Source of the DNA: an uncultured Chloroflexota bacterium | GTDB taxonomy: Bacteria > Chloroflexota > Anaerolineae > Aggregatilineales > Phototrophicaceae | Direction: 5' to 3' | Assembly: GCA_937974245.1 (NCBI GenBank) | Contig: CALJKV010000011.1 | Span: 1-64,000 of the forward strand | DNA: 64,000 nt | Part shown: piece after piece, positions 18,014 to 26,750 of the stretch | Position numbering within the stretch: position 1 is the first letter of the stretch | How the letters are laid out: every line of letters starts with the position of its first letter | The notes under the pieces: generated by a model | Databases searched by the model: none | Seen by the model: only the letters and a program-made list of their open reading frames with translations | What the model was told of the DNA's origin: nothing | Position numbers and translations under genes: made by a program

Positions 18014-18124
18014 AGCCGCCTCCTTTCCCTGGCAAAGTGATACCCTACTCTATGGGAAAATGAGTCGTGAGGTCTTCATACGAAAGTATGAAATGCTATA
18101 CGGAAAGGTATGAATTATGGGGTG

Positions 18125-20758
18125 TTAGAGGATAATACCTAATTCACGCACACGGGAGACGGCCTCGGTGCGAGACTTCGCGTGCAGCTTGCCCAGAATG
18201 CGCGTAATGTGTGATTTCACGGTGTTCTCGCTAATGACCAGGGTTTCGGCAATTTCCCGATTGGACGCACCGGTCACAATGAGCTTTAGAATTTCAACTT
18301 CTCGTATAGTGAGTGTCTCGCCGCTATCTGCTATCTCAATTGCTTTTGGCTCGTGTGAAGAACGAACAAGGGCGAGTACCTGCTGTGCAAAATCCGTATG
18401 CAAATTATGTTTAGCGGCCTGTTCCATTAAGGGAATAACAAACGCCCCTTCTTGCGCCAGTCGCCCAGGGATATTGATGGGTGCATAGGTTTTTAGAATT
18501 GCCCGTATGGTTTCCAGTGCCGCATCATCCAGACCGATTTGAAGGTAGCAATACGCCAGCATAACACGCAGATCATGGATATATAAACTGTAAAAACTAC
18601 GTTTATCATTCTGGCGCTGAATGTAATGAAGAAGCGTGGGTTCAATTACCTCAAAGTTGCCCGCTTCTAACGCTAACAGCGCTTCAAGACTAACGCGATA
18701 CACGCCAGCAACCGGCGATTGAACCGTCATTTCGAGTGGTTCAAAATGATCTAAGATATAGCGCATTTCCGCTTTGTCACCCCGCAACCACGCCCACTGG
18801 GCACGTTTCATCGCCAGGTGAAGTCCGCTTTTGGGGTTATCACGCGATTCAAGTGTAATGCGATCAACTTCGGCATCGTCGCCCCGGAGCAACGCTAGGA
18901 TCAGGTGAAGAAAATCCTGAATACCAGCATGTACCTCCGTTTCACCACCCAACCGCTTCCAGATTGCCACACTTTCGGCCAGTTCCGTCTGCGCCAGCGC
19001 AATAGTCCCTTGCCAGAGGGCAATCTGAGCCAATATGGATTTGCCAGATGCTCTGAAAATATGTGTGTCTAGATTAAAATGCTGGAATATTTCGAGCAAG
19101 CGAGTACGGAACAATGAAGGGTTATCAAATGCCATAGCAAGCGGCGCGGCGATCTGAAAACCGACAAATCCAAGTCTCTCAGGTGTAAACTTGACCAAAT
19201 TCAACACACTCAACATGCATTCCACTGTCTCGTAGCGCTTGCCATCATTGAGATACGCCCAGGCCATCATCAATTCAAGAAGCAATCGCTGTCCGTTGGT
19301 GACAGTATACGGTTTGAGCAGTTGGATATAGGCAACCGTAGATTGCACATCTTCATCATTCTCGGAGACGGCATTTTGCATGATGAGCGTTTCAAAAATA
19401 CCCTCGGCGTCTTGCTGGCGACGGAATAGAATTTCCGCACTTTTGAGTATTTGACTTGCGTTTTCAAAATCTCCGCGATGATATGCCAGCGTACCCTGCA
19501 AAAATAGAATCCAGGCAGAATGGTCACACAATTCACCGGGTAGCTGCGACAGCCATTGTGCAACAATATTTCCGTTACCCTGTTCCATAAAGTTGCGACC
19601 ATGCACGCTGATTAATGCAACGGCATTATCCCATGCCTCAGCCACTAGATAATGGTGTATTTTGCGATTAAGCAAAAAATGTGCATCTCCTGCACGTCTA
19701 TGAAGGGTTTTGACGAAATCAGAATCAGTGTATTTGAGTTGGTCTTGAAGAAAATCCCGGAACAGTGCGTGATAGCGATAAGTACCATCTCCCACCGATA
19801 CCAGAAACAGGTTACGCCGGTGCAAATCATGAAGCATCGTTGACGCACCACCATATTGTGTGACAGCCACACATAATTCTGAGGTCAGTTCATCGAGAAT
19901 GGATGTTTCTATCAAGAAACGCTGGATATTTTGTGGCTGCTGAGCCAACACTTCCTCTGCCAACAGTTCAAACACATAACGGTCATTGTGTGCCAGGTCA
20001 GTGATATACTGTTCACGTTTTTCAATGGCGACTTTTTCCAGCGATAGTCCAAGCAAATGTAAACCAGCAATCCAACCTTCGGTGCATTCCACCATCTGTC
20101 CAATCAGTTTATCCGAAATACTCAGACATAGCAGACGATTGAGCAGTTTGTTGGCTTCTTCCCGATTGAAGCGCAGTAAATTCAGCCGCAGTTCTGCCAG
20201 TTCACCCCGTGCTCGTAGTTTCGCCAGAAGCAAAGGCGGATCGTAACGGGTTGTCGCCAGGACGTGCACATGAATCGGGGCACGCTCAATGAAATAATCC
20301 AGAAATTGAAAAATGTCCCGGTCAGTCAGCAAATGCAGATCATCCAGCACAAGTACAAACGGTGGAGTTTGTATTTGGTCCAGATGATTAATCAGCACAT
20401 TGGCAACCTGGCGGGCGGAGAGATGTCCCTGGCTCACCGTCTGGATCAACGTTTCGTCGCCATTCGATAGCGTAACCAGTACCATTGCCAGGAGCAGGGT
20501 TTGCAGATCATTATCTCCCTCGTCCAGTGACAACCAGCGAATTGTCAGGTCTGTGGCAGATTGAGCAAAATCCGCTGCCAATGTCGTTTTGCCCGACCCC
20601 GCTGGAGCCGAGATGAGCGTAAAACGATTGGTTAGTACAGATTGACGCAATCGTTCGATCAGTGTCACTCGTTCAATTGTGCCTTGTGTGCTGGGCGGGC
20701 GGAGTTTGGTTGTCGGCAATAACGCTTTCAGGTAAGGCGGGATTTCAACCATAGTCAT
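18125..20758 (-). CDS. MalT-like LuxR family ATP-dependent transcriptional regulator
   Basis: 877 residues. The N-terminal STAND-type NTPase has Walker A APAGSGKTTLA (residues about 54-64) and a Walker B-like FVLVLDDLHLL (about 133-143). The middle 400 residues are helical TPR-like repeats that typically bind an inducer. The C-terminal LuxR helix-turn-helix (about 810-877) reads LTIREVEILKLIVTGASNRE, then TLVISENTVKSHITRILGKL. Such proteins oligomerise with ATP and a signal molecule to activate transcription. No ribosome site is obvious before the chosen start; a second ATG follows two codons later. It may control the neighbouring secreted or carbohydrate genes, but this is only positional. 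Confidence 0.9.
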   Translation of the reverse strand: MTMVEIPPYLKALLPTTKLRPPSTQGTIERVTLIERLRQSVLTNRFTLISAPAGSGKTTLAADFAQSATDLTIRWLSLDEGDNDLQTLLLAMVLVTLSNGDETLIQTVSQGHLSARQVANVLINHLDQIQTPPFVLVLDDLHLLTDRDIFQFLDYFIERAPIHVHVLATTRYDPPLLLAKLRARGELAELRLNLLRFNREEANKLLNRLLCLSISDKLIGQMVECTEGWIAGLHLLGLSLEKVAIEKREQYITDLAHNDRYVFELLAEEVLAQQPQNIQRFLIETSILDELTSELCVAVTQYGGASTMLHDLHRRNLFLVSVGDGTYRYHALFRDFLQDQLKYTDSDFVKTLHRRAGDAHFLLNRKIHHYLVAEAWDNAVALISVHGRNFMEQGNGNIVAQWLSQLPGELCDHSAWILFLQGTLAYHRGDFENASQILKSAEILFRRQQDAEGIFETLIMQNAVSENDEDVQSTVAYIQLLKPYTVTNGQRLLLELMMAWAYLNDGKRYETVECMLSVLNLVKFTPERLGFVGFQIAAPLAMAFDNPSLFRTRLLEIFQHFNLDTHIFRASGKSILAQIALWQGTIALAQTELAESVAIWKRLGGETEVHAGIQDFLHLILALLRGDDAEVDRITLESRDNPKSGLHLAMKRAQWAWLRGDKAEMRYILDHFEPLEMTVQSPVAGVYRVSLEALLALEAGNFEVIEPTLLHYIQRQNDKRSFYSLYIHDLRVMLAYCYLQIGLDDAALETIRAILKTYAPINIPGRLAQEGAFVIPLMEQAAKHNLHTDFAQQVLALVRSSHEPKAIEIADSGETLTIREVEILKLIVTGASNREIAETLVISENTVKSHITRILGKLHAKSRTEAVSRVRELGIIL

Positions 20759-20815
20759 CGCAGTATTTTCTCAAACTTGTGTTTGTATTGTACTGGATTT
20801 GTCAGTTGCGGGATA

Positions 20816-21757
20816 TTACTTCCCCTGTTTTTGCTCCTGCAGTACCTCGGCCACCGTTGTTCGTCCGGCTTTGACACCAGCGTTTTTGAGGGTGGACAGC
20901 ACTTGATTCACGGATCGCTGCGCCAAGTTGGGATTAGCGTCCAGATAAGCGCGAACTTGGTCTTTGACGCTTCCACTGTATCCATTTCGTCCGTTCGCTC
21001 CCTGTCCGTTTTGTCCGCTCTGTCCGTTTCGAGCGGACAGTTGCCGGACACCGGACGAACTCCCTTTTGCCAGATACCCTTTCACTTCCGAGGCCGCTCG
21101 TTGCCGGGCGTCCCGTTCGGTAATCCCCTGCTGTAGATACCGGACGAACACCGCGCGGTAAATCACCGTGAATTCCACTTCCTGCCAGCGCTGCTCGCGA
21201 AAATCACTTCCTGTGCGCCGATCTAAAGCCAATGCCGCCAAGCCATCCCCTGCCACCAAAGCGCCAATTGGGATGATGAATGCAGCCAGTAATGCCATCA
21301 TCAAAGCTGCCTGGCTGGTCGCAGGTAGGTTGCCAAACCCTTCAATGATGGCGGCGAATGACAGGTTCTCAAGCTGCACCGCCTCTACCACTGATGTAAA
21401 TGAGCCAGCACCATTAACTAGCATCGCCGTTAGAAACAGCAGAATTTCCAGTGCCCACAGCGTCCAGGGCAGGGTTTCGTTCTCAGACTTGGCAAGCCGT
21501 CGCCGGAATGCGGCATACAGTAGACCAAACTCCACACCAACCGGCGCGATAAAGCCCCAGCCCGGTGTGAGCTTATCAAATACGCCCGACGTGTGTGGTG
21601 CCGACAAGCCGTACAGCACCAGTGCAACCAGCACAATCCAGTACGGCACGCTGCCGGTCAGAATATCACGGAAGGAACGACGTGGCGCTTCCTCACGCAG
21701 CCAGCGCTTCCGCTCCTGACGGTAGATTGTCTCCATATCGAGCATCTCGTTCATCAT
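20816..21757 (-). CDS. Membrane protein with C-terminal DNA-binding-like domain, downstream of element 2
   Basis: 313 residues with a strong ribosome site (GTGAGGAGAAG). Four membrane segments are visible (about 36-52, 64-84, 97-120 and 147-175). A cytoplasmic helix follows, then a Ser/Gly/Asn/Gln-rich linker (about 228-258, SGQNGQGANGRNGYSG) and a last domain (QVRAYLDANPNLAQRSVNQV, then AGVKAGRTTVAEVL) that looks like a winged-helix or replication-type HTH. It starts 7 bases after the small HTH gene and about 200 bases after the recombinase end, so it is likely cotranscribed as element cargo or as the disrupted host operon. Not recognised as a known family; it recalls membrane-anchored plasmid or ICE proteins. 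Confidence 0.7.
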   Translation of the reverse strand: MMNEMLDMETIYRQERKRWLREEAPRRSFRDILTGSVPYWIVLVALVLYGLSAPHTSGVFDKLTPGWGFIAPVGVEFGLLYAAFRRRLAKSENETLPWTLWALEILLFLTAMLVNGAGSFTSVVEAVQLENLSFAAIIEGFGNLPATSQAALMMALLAAFIIPIGALVAGDGLAALALDRRTGSDFREQRWQEVEFTVIYRAVFVRYLQQGITERDARQRAASEVKGYLAKGSSSGVRQLSARNGQSGQNGQGANGRNGYSGSVKDQVRAYLDANPNLAQRSVNQVLSTLKNAGVKAGRTTVAEVLQEQKQGK

Positions 21758-21764
21758 CTTCTCC

Positions 21765-21989
21765 TCACTTTCCTCTGCGCTTCCTGGATTTCACGATCTG
21801 TTCTACCCGTTGTGGAGAAATGCCAAAAACGCGAGCCAGGGTGCTGAGTCCTTCGCCTGCCTGGTATCGCTTCTTGATTTGTTTGTCTCGTTCTTGTGTC
21901 GTTAATGGGGGGTAGAAATCCTGATCGTAGTAGATGAGGAACAGGATGAGGTTTTTCGCCTGGCTTATGCTGCCAAACTCAAGGTACAT
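21765..21989 (-). CDS. Small helix-turn-helix protein after recombinase element 2
   Basis: 74 residues ending with a sigma-region-4-like HTH: RYQAGEGLSTLARVFGIS, then PQRVEQIVKSRKRRGK. The start codon lies inside the recombinase 3' end (25-base overlap) and 13 bases beyond the 19-bp palindromic site. A homologue at 61098-61352 shares GEGL-S-x-LAR-x-x-GISPQRV-x-QIV, and it also lies beside a version of that palindrome. This suggests the recombinase site and the HTH gene belong together, either as insertion target or as cargo. Role unknown; probably binds DNA. Confidence 0.65.
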   Translation of the reverse strand: MYLEFGSISQAKNLILFLIYYDQDFYPPLTTQERDKQIKKRYQAGEGLSTLARVFGISPQRVEQIVKSRKRRGK

Positions 21990-23740
21990 CTCTTGGGGTG
22001 AAGTCCCGTTGGGGCTACAGGATTATCATTGTAATCTCCGTTGTAATTTTCCTCCATATACAGCCCAATTCGCAGATAAAGAAACTGATTTGCCCAGGGT
22101 TTCAGCCGGAAATCTGTGATTTGCTGTTTGTCCAGGTCATAGGCGATATATTCAAACAGGTGACGCGCCATGCCTTGTTTGTCCTCGTCATCACTGATGT
22201 CCCACATGCGTCCGAGCGTCTCCACAGCCTGAACGCACATTGACAATTCCATCGCAAGCTGCTCCTTATCCGTCGTGCGCGTCTGCCAGGAGATGATCTC
22301 GCGCTCATTGAAATCAACCCGCCGGAAGTACTCCTCACGATTAATCCGACCATCCCCGTAGAGGTCAACCGCAGCCTGTATACGGCGACGACATAAAGCG
22401 ATGGCTTCTTTCTTCTTCGTTTCTATGTCCTGCTGCTCATCGGAAGTCGGATTGAGGTGCGTAGCAAGCTCCATCAGATGGTCAAATGATTCGGGCTTCA
22501 CTTCCAGTAGCCTGACCAGTCTGATGAAATCAGCCTCATAGATTTCGCGGGTTACCATCGTCTTGCCACTGCCACATGGGACGCCAGGTTTGTGGCGATA
22601 GTAGCGCCCCATCTTGCCGGAAAGACGGCTTCTCAATTCAGGCTTGTTGTGTTGCTGTGCTAACGCTTCACAGTGAGCGCAGTATGTGATACCTGCCAGG
22701 GGGTATGCCCGTGCCTTGCGGTTCACACTAGTCGTGGGGTGTTTTCCGATGGCACGTGCCTGGCGTGAATGGGCGACCTGAGCCAATAGATTGATGTCAA
22801 ATACCGCACGCTCAGGGTTGAGTTTGGGGATGATTTTGTCAGGCAGATAGTCCGAGGGGTGACGCTCACGCGCTCGTTTGCCACTCACATAACCCCCGTA
22901 CTCGGCGAAATTGGATACGACACGCCGGATATCTTCGCGCTCTAGTGGGGAAGGTTCACCTTTCCGGTCACGAAATGCCCATCCTTCGTCTTGTAGCTTT
23001 TCAAGAATGCGCCCGCGTCCGACCTGTTCCACATACAGTGTAAGGATACGTTTGGCACAATCATAGTAGCCGCGCCACAATGCTTCCTCCGATGGGGGAG
23101 GGTCACCTACCTTTCCTGCAATCCAGGTGCCATCAGGCATCAACCAGGCACCTTCATCACTGGGGACCAGGTAACCGGATTTGTCGCGTTTCGTCCCAAA
23201 TGGCGGTAGACCAACGGTCTTTCCCTGTGCCTTGCGGTGGGCGATGTCCGCTTTCCAGCGTTCAGACACATCGAGGGCATACCACTCATCAAAAATCGCG
23301 CTCAATTGAGCGAACATCCGCCCATAGGGGGTAGAGAAGTCAATCTGTCGCCGGGGGTCTGCAAGGACGAGTTTGATATCGTGCTGTTCCACGAAATCCA
23401 GTAAATCACCAATGCGCCAGCCTTTGCGATGGAGGCGTGCCAGATCATTTGCCACCAGTGCCACGACATCGGGATCACGCAGGCGAGCCTTGAGTGCAAG
23501 CCACGCTGGCCGGTTCTTCTCATACATCCCAGATCGGTGCCCTTCAGTGTCTTCATACCACTCGGCTTTCCAGCCGTGTACCTCACAGACCGCTTGAATA
23601 TGGGCACGTTGGCGTTCCGGGCTAATATGATCCAGACTGTTTTCCTCATTGTTCTCTCGGTCTTTGTTGGTCCATGATTTGCGAACATAACACAGAGCGG
23701 TGTTGCGGGTGATACCTGGGGTAGTCTTTTTGCGTGACAT
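21965..23740 (-). CDS. Large serine recombinase (site-specific integrase), element 2
   Basis: 591 residues, a clear homologue of the element 1 recombinase at 2904-4727. The catalytic domain starts NTALCYVRKSWTNKDRE with the nucleophile serine at about residue 22. VALVANDLARLHRKGWRIGD supplies the arginine motif. Zinc-ribbon cysteines are in GITYCAHC and GVPCGSG, and a helical C-terminal region follows. Ribosome site AGAAGGAGAA. The two proteins align to about residue 573 (LKPWANQFLYLR), then diverge at the 19-bp palindrome. A 12-base gap separates it from the small upstream gene. Confidence 0.93.
   Translation of the reverse strand: MSRKKTTPGITRNTALCYVRKSWTNKDRENNEENSLDHISPERQRAHIQAVCEVHGWKAEWYEDTEGHRSGMYEKNRPAWLALKARLRDPDVVALVANDLARLHRKGWRIGDLLDFVEQHDIKLVLADPRRQIDFSTPYGRMFAQLSAIFDEWYALDVSERWKADIAHRKAQGKTVGLPPFGTKRDKSGYLVPSDEGAWLMPDGTWIAGKVGDPPPSEEALWRGYYDCAKRILTLYVEQVGRGRILEKLQDEGWAFRDRKGEPSPLEREDIRRVVSNFAEYGGYVSGKRARERHPSDYLPDKIIPKLNPERAVFDINLLAQVAHSRQARAIGKHPTTSVNRKARAYPLAGITYCAHCEALAQQHNKPELRSRLSGKMGRYYRHKPGVPCGSGKTMVTREIYEADFIRLVRLLEVKPESFDHLMELATHLNPTSDEQQDIETKKKEAIALCRRRIQAAVDLYGDGRINREEYFRRVDFNEREIISWQTRTTDKEQLAMELSMCVQAVETLGRMWDISDDEDKQGMARHLFEYIAYDLDKQQITDFRLKPWANQFLYLRIGLYMEENYNGDYNDNPVAPTGLHPKRCTLSLAA
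22002..22020 (-). repeat. 19-bp palindromic sequence at recombinase 3' end, copy 2
   Basis: Identical to 4626-4644 in + strand sequence, but here the recombinase is on the - strand, so the site is inverted relative to the gene. It lies at the homologous codon position (about residue 574). The flanks differ between copies. Confidence 0.5.
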
Positions 23741-23752
23741 AGCGTTCTCCTT

Positions 23753-24025
23753 CTATTTAGGTGAAGTCGGATGCTTCTTCACCAGCAATTCCGAGCAGCC
23801 ATTGTTCGCATAAGTAACTAAGCGTTGAGCGAGAAAGTCGAGAAATGATGTCAAGCCGCCAATGACCTCGGGATCGTTATAGGCTGCATTCTGTTTGCCA
23901 AGCTGCTCGCATGTGGCTTTCACCAAAGCTGTAATCGCGCTGGAATCCGGTGGCACATACTCCACCTGCCGTGGAATGCGGTTTTCGGCTTCCTCGAATA
24001 ACGGTATCTGTTCGGGTTTCTTCAT
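23753..24025 (-). CDS. Small conserved protein upstream of serine recombinase, element 2
   Basis: About 90 residues from the ATG at 24025, where similarity to the element 1 protein begins (KKPEQIPLFEE versus NKPKQIPLFDE). Shared blocks are RQVEYVPP and NDPEVIGGLTSFLDFLA versus DDPEVINGFSAFLNLVA. The second half and the C-terminus diverge. It is preceded by the terminator of the RNA and followed by the recombinase. Family not recognised; candidate recombinase partner or directionality factor. Confidence 0.7.
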   Translation of the reverse strand: MKKPEQIPLFEEAENRIPRQVEYVPPDSSAITALVKATCEQLGKQNAAYNDPEVIGGLTSFLDFLAQRLVTYANNGCSELLVKKHPTSPK

Positions 24026-24039
24026 CCTTCGTTGCATCT

Positions 24040-24081
24040 AAAAACAAAAAATCGTCAATCGCTGGTAGTAGCAATTGACGA
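24040..24081 (-). terminator. Intrinsic terminator of element 2 RNA
   Basis: On the - strand, stem TCGTCAATTGCT (24081-24070) with AGCGATTGACGA (24063-24052), loop ACTACC, then TTTTTTGTTTTT. All 12 pairs form, with one G-U. Compared with copy 1, three pairs changed by G-U / A-U exchange without breaking the helix. Confidence 0.75.
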
Positions 24082-24195
24082 CTGACGTGCTAGAATCGCA
24101 TCAGCCTTCCATGCTGCTGTTATCAGCGTGGTTGGTCAGCCCTCGGTCGGAGTTGGCGCTCCTTCTGGGGGCGTTCTGTTTTATGTCACTTCATA
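24040..24195 (-). ncRNA. Structured RNA of recombinase element, copy 2
   Basis: Homologue of 2469-2623 on the opposite strand, in the same place relative to the genes. The segment from GACCGAGGGC through the first arm of the terminator is almost identical over about 80 bases; differences cluster in hairpin 1, the loop of hairpin 2 and the second arm of the terminator. Hairpin 1 has GGAG/CTCC where copy 1 has GGTG/CACC, with the 6-nt loop length preserved. The overall length is the same within one or two bases. Conservation exceeds that of the neighbouring coding sequence, which points to selection on the RNA itself. Confidence 0.7.
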
Positions 24196-24542
24196 GTAAC
24201 CATACTATAGGACTTTCTAGAATGTGTCAAACGGCGGCGGTGATATAGGCTTGCAGACCCCTTCGCAGGGTATCGGGGTGGAAAATTGATCAGGCGGCCA
24301 ATGTGGTACAGTAGGCGTGCCCAGAAGTACAGTCGAGGAGAGGAGACCGCATACCGGAACAGCCGTCTGTCTTCGTCATTGAGGCTGTTTTGATAGGATC
24401 GCAGGGGGGCTTTGAGGTGTTTCCTACTGGCCCACTTCACGAGTCGCGATAGCTCATTGCGCCGGTTGAAGGAGCGCAAAATGAAGGATAGCTCTCGCAG
24501 ATTCTGACGAGTGTTGCGCCAATAAAAATTGTATGACGTCAT
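24186..24542 (-). CDS. Conserved basic 118-aa protein of recombinase element 2
   Basis: 118 residues, about three quarters identical to the protein at 2122-2478 with no gap. The first 11 residues and positions 54-57 vary most, and the C-terminal KSYSMVTMK is invariant. It has the same promoter and distance to the ATG as copy 1. Highly basic with aromatic residues; no known family. Presence in both elements at constant length argues for a function of the element rather than chance. Confidence 0.7.
   Translation of the reverse strand: MTSYNFYWRNTRQNLRELSFILRSFNRRNELSRLVKWASRKHLKAPLRSYQNSLNDEDRRLFRYAVSSPRLYFWARLLYHIGRLINFPPRYPAKGSASLYHRRRLTHSRKSYSMVTMK
24202..24230 (-). promoter_or_regulatory. 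Promoter for the element 2 non-coding RNA
   Basis: TTGACA (24230-24225), 17-base spacer, TAGTAT (24207-24202) on the - strand. One spacer base differs from copy 1. The inverted repeat ATAGTA / TACTAT at the start region is preserved. Confidence 0.65.
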
Positions 24543-24551
24543 AATACTATG

Positions 24552-24581
24552 AGTCTATCAGACCATAGCATAAGGAGTCAA
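24552..24581 (-). promoter_or_regulatory. Promoter of recombinase element 2, upstream of the 118-aa gene
   Basis: TTGACT (24581-24576), 18-base spacer, TAGACT (24557-24552) on the - strand. Both boxes and the spacing equal those of element 1 while the spacer differs. No similarity to element 1 remains upstream. The stretch from here to 24826 (about 245 bases) is AT-rich and shows no gene. Confidence 0.6.
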
Positions 24582-24826
24582 ATCTAGTTAGTTAAGCGAC
24601 TAGGTCGATGAGGAAGTTTATCACAAGCTTGTGATCATCTTTCTCTAGTATATTTCTTATATTTCCATAACATTAATACAAATCGCGGGCCAACTCAATT
24701 GACAATCAAGTCGTCTGGTTAGTTGCGATATTTGATGATGGCTTCTGGGAGCCCTCGCAGTATTGTCCTTTTCCTGTGATTTGAAGAATGCCGCTACACC
24801 ACCCATATTCAGCGGTTTCTATTTCT

Positions 24827-25489
24827 TTAACGTTCCATCCTGGTCCTATTGGGCACGTTGAATTTCCAGGCAAGAAACACCATAACAATCGGTGCAATCA
24901 GACAGAAAAGAAAGACAGGGATGGTCTCCGAGTAACCACTGATAATCCCGTAAAGGAGAAACAGACCCAGGATGAGTATGAGAATCCCGCCAACGATTCC
25001 GACGACATCCGCCACCACTTTTGTGATGACTGCCCGCGTAGATAATTCAGGGATTTGCTCGGAAATGGTATCAAAGCGTGACGCCATCGCACGGGTAATG
25101 CCTTGCATCAAAACATACCCTTGGTCGGGATGCTTTTCCAGCACGGTACGCAGCTGATCGCCATCCAGCCTGATAAGTGTGGTGTTTGCCACGACCAGAG
25201 CACCTAGTTTGTAGATATAAGGGGGCACGATGGCTGACCAGCCGAGGGCATCACCTTCCTTGAGCACATTCAGTGTGATATGAGTATCCAGTTTTTCGTC
25301 CAGTTTCATCTTCAGTTCGACGTGTCCTGTTACTACATAGTATAGGGCATTCGCCTGATCACCTTCCCGAAAAACCCATTCACCAATTCGCGCTGTTTGT
25401 TCTTCAGCGATGGCGCTTAGTTCATCAAGGAGGATGGAGTCCAGTTTTGCCAGAAGCGGGAACTGTTGCAATCTTTGAGCAGAGATCAT
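24827..25489 (-). CDS. Membrane-anchored cyclic-nucleotide-binding domain protein
   Basis: 220 residues. The N-terminal 130 residues form a cNMP-binding beta-roll: FREGDQANALYYVVTGHVEL, then LKEGDALGWSAIVPP. The usual R-x-A phosphate cassette is not clear, so the ligand may differ. Where CRP has a DNA-binding domain, this protein has two membrane helices (about 160-180 and 187-206) and a short basic tail. It therefore probably senses a nucleotide, or couples redox state to a membrane partner, rather than binding DNA. It is the last gene of the redox operon. Confidence 0.75.
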   Translation of the reverse strand: MISAQRLQQFPLLAKLDSILLDELSAIAEEQTARIGEWVFREGDQANALYYVVTGHVELKMKLDEKLDTHITLNVLKEGDALGWSAIVPPYIYKLGALVVANTTLIRLDGDQLRTVLEKHPDQGYVLMQGITRAMASRFDTISEQIPELSTRAVITKVVADVVGIVGGILILILGLFLLYGIISGYSETIPVFLFCLIAPIVMVFLAWKFNVPNRTRMER

Positions 25490-25515
25490 GATGTGAACCT
25501 CCTCTATAATATAAC

Positions 25516-25737
25516 CTAGTGTTTTTGTGATTCGTCTTTTTCTTCCAATAACGTCTCCGTCGGAAAGATGTAGACATCTTCTTCAGCGACCTGGGCGCCG
25601 CGCGCAACCCAGAACAGGGTTGTCGCCACTGAGATAAGCAGGATGCCAGTCAGCAGCATAACAATGATGCCGCCGATTGGCGGGGTATTGATGACCCAGT
25701 AGAGAAAATGGAATACAGGTTCATCCGGGAAATTCAT
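25516..25737 (-). CDS. Small single-pass membrane protein in redox operon
   Basis: 73 residues with one long hydrophobic segment (about 18-43, GGIIVMLLTGILLISVATTL) and an acidic tail. It starts 1 base after the TorD-ferredoxin gene stop, so it is translationally linked. Size and location resemble small subunits that stabilise membrane oxidoreductases, but no family was recognised. Confidence 0.6.
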   Translation of the reverse strand: MNFPDEPVFHFLYWVINTPPIGGIIVMLLTGILLISVATTLFWVARGAQVAEEDVYIFPTETLLEEKDESQKH

Positions 25738-25738
25738 G

Positions 25739-26719
25739 TTATTGCCTCATCAATAATGGACGGCAGTCCAGACAGTATCGTAACCAGTCCGGTACGCCCA
25801 GTTGACTGGATACGGTGTCCCATTCAGCCTGACTCACCATCGGTTCGCCACACCCCAAACAGTGCACCCTGGGCGATTCGCGTAACACGCGCTGCGCGTT
25901 ATCCGGCTGTTGCTCCCCTAGCTTTAACGCCTGGGTAGAACAGATTTGACTGCATCGGTTACAGGCCAAACATGCTGAATCAGTGATTGACAATGTCGTT
26001 ACCGTGTCCGTCTCGTGGATGACCAGCGCCTGACTCGGGCAGACCTGTACACAGAACCCGCAGAGGTTGCAGGTCGCAGCGTCCTCAAGTTCCGGCAGTT
26101 TCCCCTTAGTCCTTGTGGATTTCCGGTGCTGTGCTTGGTGGGGACTCAACGCATACGTGAGGAGTTTCCCAACCGGGCTGTAAACCATGTCCTGGGTTTG
26201 TGTTAAGGTACGTCCCAGGGCGGGCAGCCATGCCCCTGCATGATATTTGATGAATAACCGCCTTGCTTGACGCCATTGTCGAGAGTTAACATCTGCCATC
26301 GCTTCTTGTGCTGACAGATGGGACAGGAAAGACAGTTCGACCGAAGCATGATCGGGGAGCTCGGTTCCCCTGACGGTCAACCCAGCAGCCTTGTAGACTG
26401 CCCGAAGCGCGTGGGTGGCTGGGCTGATGAGGCTGCCATACCGCGCCATTGATTCGTAGAGGTGCAGGTCAATGTGTGCCGCCTCGGTAAACAATGACTT
26501 GTAACGTGCCTTTCGGCCTGCGAGAGTTTCCGGTGGAATTTGGGCTAATTCCCGTGCGATGGCATACAGACCATCCCTCTGGTTCTCATCATTACGGGCG
26601 ATGTCCAGGATATCAGCCAGCAGAGGCCACTCGTCGCCGGGCAGGGTAGACCATTCCGGCGGCGCGGCCAGGATTTCTGCTAAGGCTTGAAACAACCGGG
26701 CATCACTCATGCTGTTCAC
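25739..26719 (-). CDS. TorD-like chaperone fused to a ferredoxin domain
   Basis: 326 residues; GTG at 26719 and ATG at 26710 are alternative starts. Residues about 1-185 are all-helical and match the TorD/DmsD family that helps fold molybdoenzymes (RKARYKSLFTEAAHIDLHLYESMARYGSL, then DHASVELSFLSHLSAQE). Residues about 215-280 carry two 4Fe-4S motifs (CNLCGFCVQVCPSQAL and CLACNRCSQICSTQAL). A final Cys-rich part (CLGCGEPM, then YCLDC) looks like a zinc or additional cluster site. Fusion of a maturation chaperone with electron-carrying clusters is unusual. It is encoded with the molybdopterin enzyme it presumably serves. Confidence 0.8.
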   Translation of the reverse strand: MNSMSDARLFQALAEILAAPPEWSTLPGDEWPLLADILDIARNDENQRDGLYAIARELAQIPPETLAGRKARYKSLFTEAAHIDLHLYESMARYGSLISPATHALRAVYKAAGLTVRGTELPDHASVELSFLSHLSAQEAMADVNSRQWRQARRLFIKYHAGAWLPALGRTLTQTQDMVYSPVGKLLTYALSPHQAQHRKSTRTKGKLPELEDAATCNLCGFCVQVCPSQALVIHETDTVTTLSITDSACLACNRCSQICSTQALKLGEQQPDNAQRVLRESPRVHCLGCGEPMVSQAEWDTVSSQLGVPDWLRYCLDCRPLLMRQ

Positions 26720-26750
26720 TCAAATAGTCAACTTTCTACGGTCAATACGC

